Source: Dryocosmus kuriphilus (taxonomy: Eukaryota > Arthropoda > Insecta > Hymenoptera > Cynipidae). From it: a stretch of 64,000 nucleotides of DNA. The notes under the pieces were generated by a model. The model made no database searches. It was not told the origin of the DNA and was given only the letters and a program-made list of their open reading frames with translations. This document shows positions 11,021 to 21,945 of this stretch, one piece after another (positions within the stretch are counted from its first letter, which is position 1; the number at the start of each line of letters is the position of its first letter). Made by a program: the position numbers and the translations under genes. Location of the stretch: assembly GCA_038277395.1 (NCBI GenBank), contig CM076197.1, positions 79,841,951 through 79,905,950 of the forward strand, in the 5' to 3' direction.

Positions 11021-12336
11021 CGAGGTCTGTCCGAAAAGTATCCGGAATACCTTCATGCCTTCACGTTGGTGTTATTCTTCGTCATCCGGCGAGTGACATC
11101 CTTCAAAGTAGTCCCATTTGATTGAACGACGCGCTCCCAGCGGTGTTTCCACTTCCTAAAGCAGTCCTGGAAGTCAGTTTTCGAAATAGCCTTTAGTGCA
11201 CTCGTCGCATTTGCTTGAATAGTCTCTATGTCGTCAAACCGGTGTCCTTTGAGTAGAGTTTTCAATTTTGGAAATAGCCAAAAGTCACAGGGAGCTATGT
11301 CGGGACTGTACGGAGGCTGGTGAAGCTGTACGACTTTGTGCTTTGTCAAATATTGCTGCACAAGGTTCGATGAATGCGCTGACGCATTATCGTTGTGAAG
11401 AAGCCAGTCACCGCTTGACCAAAGCTGAGGCCGTTTTCTTCTAATTGCGTCACACAATCTTTTCAGAACTTCACGATAGAATTCTTTATTGATTGTCTGA
11501 CCTGTAGGGGCGTATTCGTGGTGCAAAACACCTTAATAATCGAAAAAAGCAATCAACATTGACTTAAAATTGCTCCGACTTTGGCGTGCTTTTTTCGGCC
11601 GTGGCTCGGATGGAAGCTTCGACTGTGAAGACTGTTGTCTTGTTTTGGGATCATACCCATAAACCCACGATTCATTACCAGTAAAAATCTTTTTGAGTAC
11701 ATTTTCATCATCAGAAACCATTTCCAAGTTGTCCTGAGCGACTTCAAAGCGAAGCTTTTTCTGCTCTTCTGTGAGAAATTTTGGAATGAATTTTGCATAC
11801 ACACGAGTCATTCCCAGTTTCTCGGTTAAAATTTGACAAACGTTTTCGGAATTCTAAGATCATATTCTAGTTCGAGCACAGTCAACCGGCGATCTTCTTT
11901 AATCTCTAGTCGCACACGCTCGATATTTTCCGGTGTTGTGCTTGAAGGACAGCCGCAGCGCGAGTCACTGTCAGCAGATTGGCGGCCATCTTTAAACCGC
12001 TTATACCACTTATATATCTGGCTTTTACCCAAAGGCCTTTTGGAGAATTTCAACCGTTTCCGCACAAGTATTTTCTAGTTTAAAGCAAAACTTGATGCAA
12101 ATTCGCTGTTCAACTCTTTCGCTCATTTTGAACAACAAACAAATCCGGCGAACGCCAAAAAGACTCCGTGCACAAATGCACGCTGTGTGCGAACTAAGGC
12201 GTCTCAACAAAAACTGCGACATCGAGGGAGTTCCTGAAGAGTTGCAGTTTTATCTAAATGGTACTCGGTAGAGGGCGCTCGAACGTTATGGCGCGGAGAT
12301 TCAAAGGTATTCCGGATACTTTTCGGACAGACCTCG
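11021..12336 (-). mobile_element. mariner element, second lineage (1316 bp)
   Basis: Terminal inverted repeats CGAGGTCTGTCCGAAAAGTA at the left and its inverse at the right extend perfectly for 30 bp or more. TA flanks both sides (11019-11020 and 12337-12338). The TIR and protein differ clearly from the mariners at 3766 and 48438, so this is a separate mariner lineage. The near-identical ends suggest a fairly recent insertion, although the coding frame is broken. Confidence 0.96.
11053..12126 (-). pseudogene. mariner transposase, frameshifted
   Basis: Reading on the minus strand, the likely start is the Met at 12126 (MSERVEQRICIKF). In order come a helix-turn-helix region including KSQIYKWYKRFKDGR, the linker CGCPSSTTPENIERV, the first catalytic block GNESWVYGYDPKT (canonical mariners have GDESW; here Asp is replaced by Asn), the block WLLHNDNASAH with the second Asp, and YSPDIAPCDFWLFPKLK with the third Asp, spaced as in D,D34D mariners. 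Frame changes occur near 12040 and 11830, and a stop at about 11530 separates the last two pieces. The D-to-N change alone should abolish catalysis. Pieces from the middle onward are long and well preserved. Confidence 0.93.
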
Positions 12337-14008
12337 TACATTACTTACATTGATTACTTTTACAACAAATTAAATTTTAAATATAAATATACAAAATTAA
12401 TAAATATAAAAAATACAAAAATATAACCGACAAACAAAAAGGGAGAAACGACCCCAAAATCGCAGAATACATTCATTTAGCTTGGGGGACCCTCTCTGCG
12501 AAACACGTTTTCTCTCGCTCAGGTCTTTTTACACACTGGTGGCGCCCTGCACTGCGATGTGTTGTCTGGATGAGAGAATTTGTAACCTTTTCTTCCGGAT
12601 AGCTTTTGAAATGTACGTAAATTTATGTACAAAAAATACAAAAATGTACAAGATATATGTCTAGTAATTCTTTTTCTCCTCTAGCGCATCAAAAGGTATA
12701 ACATTTTCTATGCTTATTTAATTGAGAAAATGCACTTTTATTCTTGTTTTCCATTGTTTCCTTCTTTTTCGGTACAAGCGACCAATCAGCGCGCTGCCCG
12801 AACGCAAGCGCAGAAGGCTAAAGCGCCAGGATTGAGTGATCATCATTTTTTGAGAAGACAAATAAATCTAGAGAGTAACTAGGTAACTAGCTTCGCTCGC
12901 CAACCCCACTCGGGTGTATTCCTATCAGTATTCTGTATTCCTATCAGTATTCTGTATTAAATAGTATGTTTTATAAAATTTTGTTATTTTAATTCTCACA
13001 TTGTAATCCGCTGTTAAATTTTGAACTTTTCTTCTTCATAACTCCTTGCGTTTCATTGTAGCCTTCCTCGTCTGCTCAATTAATCGATTTCTCCTTTCTT
13101 CTTCCGAAAGTTTTTGTCTCGGAGGAATGACGCAATGAATACGATAAATCAGCAATACACAAAATATATTTATAAATGTGACGCGCGCGACCTTCGCCAC
13201 CAGACTGATGGTAAGTTTTATTCTTCGTTCTTCCTTATACGATACTCGCAGTCACCGCCTAGACTTTTTTATATAATAGAAGGATTTGGTTTCTGAATTG
13301 CGTATTGTTAATTCTCAGCTGAGAATATTAAAAAGTGGATCGGATTGAAAAAGAGGTCGTGCTTCATTCAGGTAAAGTTTATTTTCTTTTTATGAAAAAT
13401 GTTACAAAAATGTTTATTTTATTCATTTCCAGGCATTTTAATTCATTTCGCTGAACTACAATTTTTGTCTTATTTGCACATAACACATCTCACTGTTGAC
13501 AATTTTCACTCTCCTAGCAAATGTTTAATATTTTCGTGATAATAAAATAAGTAAAGTAAAATAAGTAATAAGTAATATCCTAATTTTAATAATTTAAAAT
13601 GTTAATTTTTATTTAATTATTTGATTCTCCGCTTAAGAACACAGTAAACAAAATTATTTTCTTTTTTTCACTGCAGATTTGACGTCAGCTGTATACATTT
13701 AAATAATAACAATTAAACGCACTTTATAATTCACAAGCTGAAAACAGCATTTTTCTTTCATTCTTTTTCTTGAATATTGTTTTCATGAACAGTCACAAAA
13801 TAATAAGTTACAATCTTTAGGTTATGAAACTTCACATTCCCCGTATATCAAGCACAAATTCAGAAAAATATCACGCACGTTTTATTTTATAGAATATAAT
13901 ATTATGAAAAAATGCGGCTATTGAAATTCTAAACATTCGGATGTTTGCGATGCAAGTAAGTATAAGCAGAGTTTGTTTCGGCCACGTGCACTCCCTGCTA
14001 CCAGTATC
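12337..14008. other. intergenic; no gene recognised
   Basis: After the dispersed repeat the DNA includes a less AT-rich part at about 12480-12900 with CCAATCAGCGCG near 12782 and a short tandem duplication of ATTCCTATCAGTATTCTGT (about 12917-12957). A plus-strand frame at 13114-13296 has no recognisable domain. Promoter activity cannot be claimed from this. Confidence 0.35.
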
Positions 14009-14017
14009 ATGTGCACT
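14009..14017 (+). repeat. 9-bp target duplication, left copy
   Basis: ATGTGCACT here is repeated at 15222-15230, immediately outside the foldback element. Confidence 0.8.
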
Positions 14018-15221
14018 ATAGGTGGTTCTTATTTATACTTGGAGAAAATATTTTTAAAAGAATTTTTCTGCTCCCCCCCCCCCCCCCCTCGTTTTCTTCG
14101 AATGCCAAAAAAAAAAAAATCTCCTGAAACTTCAGGCGAAATCGGTTAATATTTAGGGGTGGCTCAAAAGGGTTGAAGTTTTCCATTGAATTAACGTGGG
14201 AAAAAGTTAGCTTTTTGTGCATCTACTATTTAAAGGCGATGAGATATTACAAATAATTGCATCAGTATTTTATCCAGAATTTCTCAGAGAATAAAAATCC
14301 ATAATAAATTTTTAGCTTGAAAAATTTTGTGCCCCCGTTATGGTTTCCCAAAGAAAACACAACAAGTGTCAAATTTAAATTTTACGCAATATTGCAGTTT
14401 ATTAACGCTTTTTGAACTCTTTTTTCATAAATCATCATTAATCAGTAATTTCAGAATACCCAGTAACTTTTTAACTGATTTTCAGTTCTTTAAATAATTT
14501 ATTTTTTTTAAACATTTATTTTTTCAGGAAAGTCGCGAAATAAATGTATTTTATCGACGTTATGAGTTCTTTAATTAATCATTGCAATACAATAGTTTAT
14601 TTAAATAATAAATATTTTTCAAGCATGTGCTTTAAATTAAAAAATGCTGGAGAAACGTATTATTTCAATCTCACTAAATTTTCGACAGATTTTAAAAATT
14701 TGTAATACTAATTTCTTTTATAACAATACTTTTAAATGTTAAAACAACAAAAATTTTTAAAAATTCTCAGAAAACAAATTATCTGTATCAATAATCTGTA
14801 TTGTGTTGTAACGATTCATTAAAGAACTCATAACGTCTATAAAATACATTTATTTCGCGACTTACCTGGAAAAATAAATGTTTAAACAAATTTAAATTAT
14901 TTAAAAGATTGGAAATTAAATTCTGAAATTACCGATTAATGATGAGTTATGGAAAAAAATGTCCGAAAGCGTCAATTCCTGACAAAATACTGAAGCATGG
15001 AGTTATTTGTAACATCTCATCACCGCGTTTAAATCTTAGATTTACAAAAAGCTCACTTTTTACCATGTTCGTTTAATGAGAAACTTCAACCCTGTTCAGA
15101 CACTCCTAAATATTAAACCGATTTCGATCAAATTTTCAGGCGATTTTTTTTGGGGCATTCTAACAAAATGGAGGGGGTAAGAGAAAAGAAATTCGAAAAC
15201 TGAAAAATAAAGGCCACCCTA
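14018..15221. mobile_element. Mutator-like foldback transposon (1.2 kb), 9-bp target duplication
   Basis: Long inverted arms cover about 14018-14620 and 14800-15221. For example CGCGAAATAAATGTATTTTA at about 14534 is answered by TAAAATACATTTATTTCGCG at about 14840, and AATATTTAGGGGTGGCTCAAA by the inverse near 15100. The right terminus is the inverse of TAGGGTGGCC; the left has decayed to ATAGGTGG. A run of 16 C is near the left end. The exact 9-bp duplication ATGTGCACT flanks it. A 9-bp duplication with very long terminal repeats is the habit of the Mutator superfamily. There is no transposase, so it is non-autonomous. Confidence 0.88.
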
Positions 15222-15230
15222 ATGTGCACT
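15222..15230 (+). repeat. 9-bp target duplication, right copy
   Basis: ATGTGCACT, an exact match to 14009-14017. Confidence 0.8.
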
Positions 15231-15859
15231 GATTGAATGTCTCTGAAGGTACGTGATCTGAGAATTTCCGCATAGGATAATTTAATGAAATTCTTGTAAA
15301 AAATAAGTGCTACTTTATACTTATTTAATTAAGAAATATATACTGCTGCATGTATTATAAAATATCAATAACTTAAATTTCTTTAATTTTTATTTAATGT
15401 ATTCTTTCTAATTGAAATTTAATATTTCATACTTCTCATTAGAAACAATTTATGGTTTAAAATTGTAATCTGTATTTCCCACTAAGTTGAACGTAAGCTG
15501 ACTGAACCTCAACATTCCAGATGCACGCTCATTCAAAGTTGCTATGTGTGAATCATATTTTTCTCATGAGTGTGATCTTTTAAGACCTAGAGCTAACTAG
15601 GGCTTCCAACCGACTGACAGTGAAGACTGACAGATATTGAGAAGAATGAAATTCTTCAAACGGATGGAAATTTCGCGGTTTTTTCGAAAAATGTCCTTTA
15701 TTTAACATAGAATTGAAACTTCTTGGAAAGAAGGATCTGCACCAGGCCGAATTGGGATAGAAAAGTTGGCCCTTGAAAAATGTTCGAACGAAGCAACCTG
15801 AAATTTTTACGTTCTGCTTTCAGTGAGAATATTAAGTTTCCGAAAACTTAGTTTATTGG
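15231..15859. other. intergenic; nothing recognised
   Basis: No gene, repeat or terminal structure was recognised. The DIRS relic downstream may begin within this stretch, but no reverse transcriptase motifs can be read in it. Confidence 0.4.
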
Positions 15860-15919
15860 CCAAGATGATTTGGGAGTGGTGCGAGTAAAGAGGACTTTGA
15901 ATCTTTGCTTCTTGTGTTC

Positions 15920-16402
15920 GATCCCAAGATAACGTTAAAGCTGATTTCGAATCCAGACAAAATCAGAAATAGAATATTCTTTATCGCATTCTGCATTTAA
16001 AGCAATTTGTCAGCGTTTTGTCGATCCACAAATTGATCTATTTGCGACTCGAGTTAAAGCGAAATGTCAACTTTTCGTTTCTTGGTTTAGAGACCCTGGA
16101 TCAGTAGCGGTTGATGCTTTTACTCTGGATTGGAGCACGACATTTTTCTATGATTTTCCAACATTCGCAATTATTTTGCGTATGCTTAGGAAGATCATGG
16201 ATGATTCAGCTAGAGGAATAGTTGTTGTACCATTTTGGCCAGCTCAACCCTGATTCTCGTTTTTCTTTTCTCTCTTAATTTCAGATCAAATTTATTTTAA
16301 TCCGGACTCTAATCTCGTACGTTCTCTGAATAGACAGACTCGTCCACTCTGGAAAAAGATTACCCTCATGGTTGCCGAAAAGTGTTCCGGAAGAAGCATT
16401 TA
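15920..16402 (+). pseudogene. DIRS RNase H / C-terminal pol fragment
   Basis: In one frame the DNA reads FVDPQIDLFATRVKAKCQ, then VSWFRDPGSVAVDAFTLDWS, then GIVVVPFWPAQP near 16250. This is the characteristic tail of the DIRS reverse transcriptase-RNase H polyprotein (PxIDLFA, then DPG, AVDAF, DW, and VP.WPAQPW). After a stop at 16251 another frame continues with NPDSNLVRSLNRQTRPLWKK, also typical of the family. The frame runs up to the hAT insertion, so the insertion hit the overlap between the pol tail and the recombinase gene. The upstream reverse transcriptase with its YxDD motif is not present in the window. Confidence 0.85.
16395..16402 (+). repeat. 8-bp target duplication of the hAT, left copy
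   Basis: AGCATTTA, repeated exactly at 20848-20855. Confidence 0.93.
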
Positions 16403-19400
16403 CAGGGCTGCCACAGACTAAAGTACTTCCAAAATTGACAAAAGTGACCAATTTCATCTAAAAAGTGACTAAAAGTGACTAATTTTCGCACAAAAAGAGG
16501 TGTATTATGTCCAAAGTAACACTTAGTATTAGTAATTCTAGGGCTGAATTTTGTGATGAATACCAATGTCACAATTTCCAGAATAACTTCTGCAAATCAT
16601 ATAAATTGTAATTTGTTTTATTACAAGTAGATAACAAAAACTAAACAAAATTATCACAAAACTGCAGCATTTATATTGCACATTTCCACAATACTTTACG
16701 GTAGAAACTAGAAGAATCACGAACTATATATAACTATATTATTTAGATGTTTTTTTCTTTTTTGACATAAAATCCAAAATATAATTTTTTCTCTTCTCTA
16801 CTGTCTTCTGGATTTTATTAATTTCTTCTCGCTTTTTCTCAGATTCTTTCCTCAATTCTCTTACTGCTACAAGCATATAGCCTGGGCGAGTTGAATTTCT
16901 TCCATGTTTTGCTTTTCCATAGCCTTTTTTAATCTGATGTTAGCTTCTTCTAAGAGCTTGTTAGAACTTTTTAATTTCTCTTCTTCTTCCTTCCTCAAAA
17001 TAACGAGTCTTTCTTCTTCAGAGTGCAATTTCTTCTTGCTTTCAGACATTTTGCGCAGTTTCTCTTCTTCAACTTTTTTCACTTGCTTTTCTTCACGCCT
17101 AGATATCTCAGCTTCTTTTTTTTCTTCTTTGTTTCTGCTTCTAAATAATTTTCATAACTGTTACGGGCGCATATTGCAGAGTCAAGAAGCTCCTTAGTAA
17201 GAGGCACAGTGTGAGGCAAATTTTTATATTGCTTAAGTACATATTTAACAGTGAGGATTGAATTTAACGTCCTTTCGCTCATAGACGCTCTGCAATCCGT
17301 AAGGATACGACCAGAAACTGAAAACCCTCTCTCAACATCAGCATTTCCATGAGACAAAGTAAGTAAGGCTTTCACAACTTTCATCACAGTCGGGTACTTC
17401 TTTTCTCCCATAAGATTTTTTAAATTAAATATACGATCCCAATATTCGTCGATTCTCTCATCTTTAACCTTCAAGATTTTCTCTTCTTGTAAAAATTTCC
17501 ACTCGTCCTTGAGCACATCAGTTTCTACCGTCCAGGGCAGAGCTTTAGCAGCTGCCACAATAGCACTAGAGCTGGAAGATTTCACCCGCTTACTAGAGTC
17601 AAGGTACTGTAAGTCTCGAAGAATTGTGACAGATTTTAAGGATGATTTATCTAAAATGTGCTTGCAAACTGCGATGTAATGTGACTGAGCATCTTTGAAA
17701 AAAAGATTTTTTTCAATTCCGCCACCGTTGATAATTCATCCAAGCAGTCTTCCGGGAGAACAACATTTTTAGGTTCGAGAAGATTACTGCTATCGAATAC
17801 TTTGTCATAAGCTAGATCTTCTTTCTTACAAGACCTGCCAATCAAGATTTTCACTACATTCGTGAATAAAGGCTCCTCTTTTTGAAACATTTTTGTAACA
17901 TTCATCAGTATCTTGGAGCTTGAAACAACGAACATCATTTCAGCCTTCATCGTTGACTTCTTTAACATCTTTACAATCTGCAGATAGCACTCCTTCTCAT
18001 GCAATTTCTGACCCTGCTTGTTCGGAAGAAATTTAAGAAAATATTCAGGCGTAGGTTCCCAAAGAATGAGACTTCTTTCTGCAGCTCCTCGAATTGTAAG
18101 CCAACGCGAAGATGCGTGCTCAATGAAATGCAGTAGCGGAACATTACATTTCTTTAAAATGCTGCAAAAATCTTTCCATCTATTAGGCCACCCGTGAAAA
18201 AAATTATGCAACAAATAAAGCAAAGAAGATGCTTCCTCTCCCAGCTTATCCATTCCTCTAAGAAACGCATTATGACAAACGTGTATGCTGCAAGTACCAA
18301 GATCTATTAAGCCTTTCTTTCTCATTTGAATTAGTTGGCTGTTCATCTTCCTGAAAACTCTTTTATTTACATTTGGACCGTCGCTACCCAACATCAGAAG
18401 ATTATATGTAGATAAATTAGCGTGCTCCATAGCTTCGTTCAACTTCTCCAAAATGATGTTACTTGTAGCACTGCCAATGAAAAAGGTTTCCAAATGTTGA
18501 AAAATGATACCATGCTTTTCTTTGGACCAATATCTCACAGAGGTCTGGAGTTCCTTTTGCCCAGCCACGTTCGTTGTTTCGTCATATAAACGATTAAAGA
18601 ACGAGTCTTCCATGTCTTTAAGTTGGACAGACCTAAAATGGGGAGCCACTGCATCATTCAGGAGATAAGTAGCCTTGGTGCGCCCAAGAGTAAAATTCTC
18701 GGTGATTTGATTGACGCCGAACATAGACTGAAAAATATTTCTCAAGTCACCACAGGAAGCAGCACTGAAGTCAGCAGCAACACACTTCGAAGTCCATATT
18801 AACTCCGCTCTTGTTGTTTGATCACGAACGCTATAGATTTGAATGGTACTTGGAAATTTTCTCATCACGAGGGAAAAACTAGAGGAAGAATCATTTGACA
18901 GTGTTGATGCACATTTTATCATCAACTTAGTCGTTCCTTGTTGACTAGCAAAGTCTCTCTTGTGCTTGTCTGTCGCAGCATGTTGAATGAGAGCCTGAAA
19001 TCCTTTATGAGCAACTGTGGTTCTGGAATCACCGCACATAGAGCAGGAAGCTTCATGATCGCTAAATCTGACTGCCCAATTTTTTATCTTACAGCCTTGT
19101 CCGTCATCTTTTTCGAGCCACAAAGAGGAAAAACTGCAATTCTTCCCCATTGCGTTTTACTAGAGTAGCAGGTCTAAACAAATCAAATGTTCAAGTGTGT
19201 TTATTTTTAGATTAGAATTATAATTTTAATACACGTAAACATGTCAGTAGGTAATCCAAGACAAAATTAAATTAGATATAGAAAAAAGTTTGTTGATGTA
19301 TAAAATATTTGAAAATCGAAAATTTTCAAGAAATTAAAAAATTACTTGAATCTGTAGATTCATTAAAAGCAATTTTTAAAAGTATTTCAGCAAGATTTAA

Positions 19401-20847
19401 ATAGAGCTATTTTTCATTTTTTCTTAGATAATTTGTTCAATATTTTTTATTTGTTTCATTCAGAAAAAACTTATTTGTTTTATTTAAAAAAAAATTATTT
19501 ATTTCATTAAAAAAAAAACATAAGCAAATATTTCCAGACAGAGATATTGATTTTCAGAATTTTTATTCTATCTTTTGAGAGTTCTAATTTTTTTTTAAGT
19601 CACATGCTTTTCAAAAAATGCAACAAAATTTCTCAAATAAATTTTTTGACTCAAAAACTTTGATCCATCACAAATTTTAAATTCCTAAACTTAAATTTTT
19701 ATTTATCAGATAAAAAAGTGTTATAAATTCATATATGATGACTGCGAAATTTTTTAGAAGCTCATAAACAGATTTCTTGCACTAGCGATAAGTAATAAAA
19801 GGATTTTTTTTAAAAAATTTGTTAACAAAATATTATATTCATGAAAAAAATAAATATCAAAAACTGAGAGAAAATATATTTAAACTTTGGAAATTTTAAT
19901 ATACGATTGGATTGAAGAAATATTTTTAATAGGAAGGTTAAATTTATTATGTGACATTTATAATTTTTAAGCTATATAAAATTTTAGAAAACTTGTCACT
20001 CTCACTGAATTTTATATAAACAATCACCCATGAAAAACACATGTGTATCAGAAAATTCGGTCAAAATACCTACATGGAAAAAGAGAGCATCAATGTAACA
20101 GGGAAAGAGAAATTATCATAGAGGTTTCCCAGAAAAACGCAACCTAACTTTTGTTTTTGCAGGATAAAGGTTATTGGATTTAGTCAATATAACAATATAC
20201 CTACTTTTTAAACTTATGTATCTCAAATTAATAGTATTTTTAACCGATAAGAACTGTTGGAACAGTTTGAAAGTCATTGTTAAAATTGACGGAAATATAC
20301 TTTGCTTCTGGTTATTAGAAAGGGAAAAGTTTATTCGTAAATTGAAATAATACAAGTATATAAATACGTATTTATTTTTACTTTACATACCTGTTTGTAG
20401 CTCCTATTAATTATAAAGTTCACAATTTCACTCGATAATGGGTAAAATAAGACAGAAGCCACGAAAAAATATTGTCTATGCCACGATTAGCTAAAACAAT
20501 TGAATATCAGAATTCGCACGAATAGCGTTGTATTGTTGCGCAAGCGAAGCCGATTGTCCTGCAGTCGGTAACATCTTAAGTGGTAACAAGTAATAGTAAG
20601 GCCGATAAAAAGGAGGGTGGTAATTATTAGTAATTATGAGAATGAGATGGAGATGTTCAAAAACTCTAAAATGACCTTTTCCTTTTAAAAAGTGACGTAT
20701 AGTGACTGTTTTTTGAAAAAAGTGACATATAGTGACTTTTTCTTAAAAAATTGACTAAAAAGTGACTTTCAAAAAAAAAGTGACTAAAAAGTGACTTGCA
20801 AAAAAAAAGTGACTAAAAGTGACTTAAGTGACTGTGTGGCAGCCCTG
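16403..20847 (-). mobile_element. hAT transposon, near complete (4445 bp)
   Basis: The ends are CAGGGCTGCCACA and its perfect inverse TGTGGCAGCCCTG, flanked by the 8-bp duplication AGCATTTA, the size expected of hAT. Both subterminal regions carry repeats of GTGACT with A-rich spacers: about 6 at the right end (20690-20835, same strand) and 3 or more at the left (16438-16480). These are plausible transposase binding sites. The interior encodes a hAT transposase on the minus strand. About 1.6 kb between the transposase start (19150) and the right end has no recognised gene. The element lies inside a DIRS relic and is therefore younger than it. Confidence 0.95.
16740..19150 (-). pseudogene. hAT transposase, nearly intact, two or more homopolymer frameshifts
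   Basis: Cut-and-paste transposase. From the Met at 19150 (499 codons to 17651) the N-terminus has a C2H2 finger of the TTF/BED kind (Cys36, Cys39, His57, His63; CSMCGD then QHAATDKHKR). A long middle region follows with MLGSDGPNVNKRVFRK and HVCHNAFLRGMDK, typical of hAT catalytic domains. After a frame change in a T-run near 17705, an open frame (to 17079) carries the hAT dimerisation motif: LSHGNADVERGFS then CRASMSERTLNSI. A second frame change in an A-run near 17120 leads into a lysine/glutamate-rich coiled coil that ends near 16740. With both shifts allowed for, about 800 residues are readable. Both breaks are in homopolymers, so assembly error is possible. The residues needed for catalysis were not assigned individually. 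Confidence 0.9.
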
Positions 20848-20855
20848 AGCATTTA
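20848..20855 (+). repeat. 8-bp target duplication of the hAT, right copy
   Basis: AGCATTTA, an exact match to 16395-16402. Confidence 0.93.
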
Positions 20856-20860
20856 CAATC

Positions 20861-21768
20861 ATGATGTCTTCCCTGTCAGATTCTGCGATCAAGCAGTATG
20901 ATTCCTGTTTGAAAAAGTGGTGGTCATTTTGTCTACCAAAGAACATCGATATGTACGAGCCGAATGTTCCACGAGTTATAGAATTTATTTCCAAAGAATT
21001 TAATAGAAGCACATCTGTGGGTACTCTTAATAGTTGCCGTTCTGCTATTGCTCTTTTGCACGGTCCAGAATCTGGCGGAGATGCCAGACTTAAAAGACTT
21101 TTTAGGGGTCTAGCGAATCTTCGACCTACTAAGCCTAAATATGACGCAACATGGGATCCTCAACTTGTTTTAGACCACATAAGCAGTTGGGGTACCACGA
21201 TTAATATTACTTTAGAAAAGCTTACTTTAAGTCAGTCACTCTTTGTGATTTAATTACGACTCACCGCATGCAGACTCTTGCCTTGATCGATATCTGAAAT
21301 ATTGAAAGGCATAATGATTCTATTCGCATTAAAATACCTGATAGAATTAAGACTTCGCGGATCAATAAGACTCAGCCTACATTGATTATTCCTTACTATA
21401 AGCAAAACGAGATTGTTTGTGTAGCTTCGACATTAGACGTATATTTAGAAAAGACTAAAGATTTACGGAGTATGGAGACTAAGCTCTTTATCGCTCTTAG
21501 GAAACCGCACTCAGCTGTCTCTAGCCAATCTTTGAGCTGATGGATAAAGAAAGTTCTCAAAGAAAGCGGCGTTGATACTAACTTTTTTGACGCTTATAGT
21601 ACGCGCCATGCTGCAACCTCGGCAGCAAAGCGAAAAGGTATCGCTATTGACATGATTAAGAAAACTGCTAGTTGGACAGAAAGTTCTGCTGCGTTCGCTC
21701 GTTTTTATGATAGGCCTGTTGTTTCAACACAAGGAGCGTTTGCAAATGCTGTGTTAAGTAAAACCTAA
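20861..21768 (+). pseudogene. DIRS tyrosine recombinase, frameshifted
   Basis: Integrates circular DIRS cDNA by site-specific recombination. The N-terminal part (20861-21253) reads SLSDSAIKQYDSCLKKWWSF, a SAM-like core-binding domain, and a helical region with GTLNSCRSAIALLHG. The catalytic domain continues in other frames: HRMQTLALIDI (near 21262, with the first catalytic Arg), then a long stretch from about 21325, then AYSTRHAATSAA (about 21594, second Arg box) and ARFYDRPVVS (about 21697), whose Tyr is the expected nucleophile. A frame change lies near 21240, and stops occur in the HRMQT segment and after SSQSLS at 21538. All key boxes are visible, so decay is moderate. The start Met chosen is the first after the hAT duplication; the original start may lie upstream of the insertion. 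Confidence 0.9.
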
Positions 21769-21846
21769 TTTTTTGTACTTCATTTCCCAAATATAATTTG
21801 TTTAATATGTAATTGCCGTAATGACTTTTAACAACTACATTTTGAT

Positions 21847-21945
21847 CTTGAGGAAGAGGCGTGAAATACAATTTACTGATTAAACGAACTTATCTGTAAG
21901 TGAATTTCTATCAGAATTGTATGGAGCGCCTCTTCCGAATAGATC
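21847..21945 (+). repeat. palindromic block at the DIRS right end
   Basis: The outer arms GGAAGAGGCG and the inverse CGCCTCTTCC enclose ATACAATT and AATTGTAT, and a central core GATTAAACGAACTTA then TGTAAGTGAA. The same core and the same nested-palindrome design occur at 47262-47345 with different outer arms. DIRS elements are known for split and inverted terminal sequences used in circle formation, and this block sits about 80 bp after the recombinase stop. Terminal function is inferred. Confidence 0.6.

Larger units (their letters stand above)
10985..12410 (+). repeat. dispersed repeat interrupted by a mariner
   Basis: The flanks 10990-11020 and 12337-12410, placed together without the mariner, reproduce the order of blocks at 2885-2970. 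The interruption falls at TA in AAATACATTA. This supports the mariner boundaries independently of its own terminal repeats. Confidence 0.7.

Noticed and set aside
18938..19168. Plus-strand frame over the hAT transposase start
   Set aside because: It is antisense to the C2H2 finger coding region.
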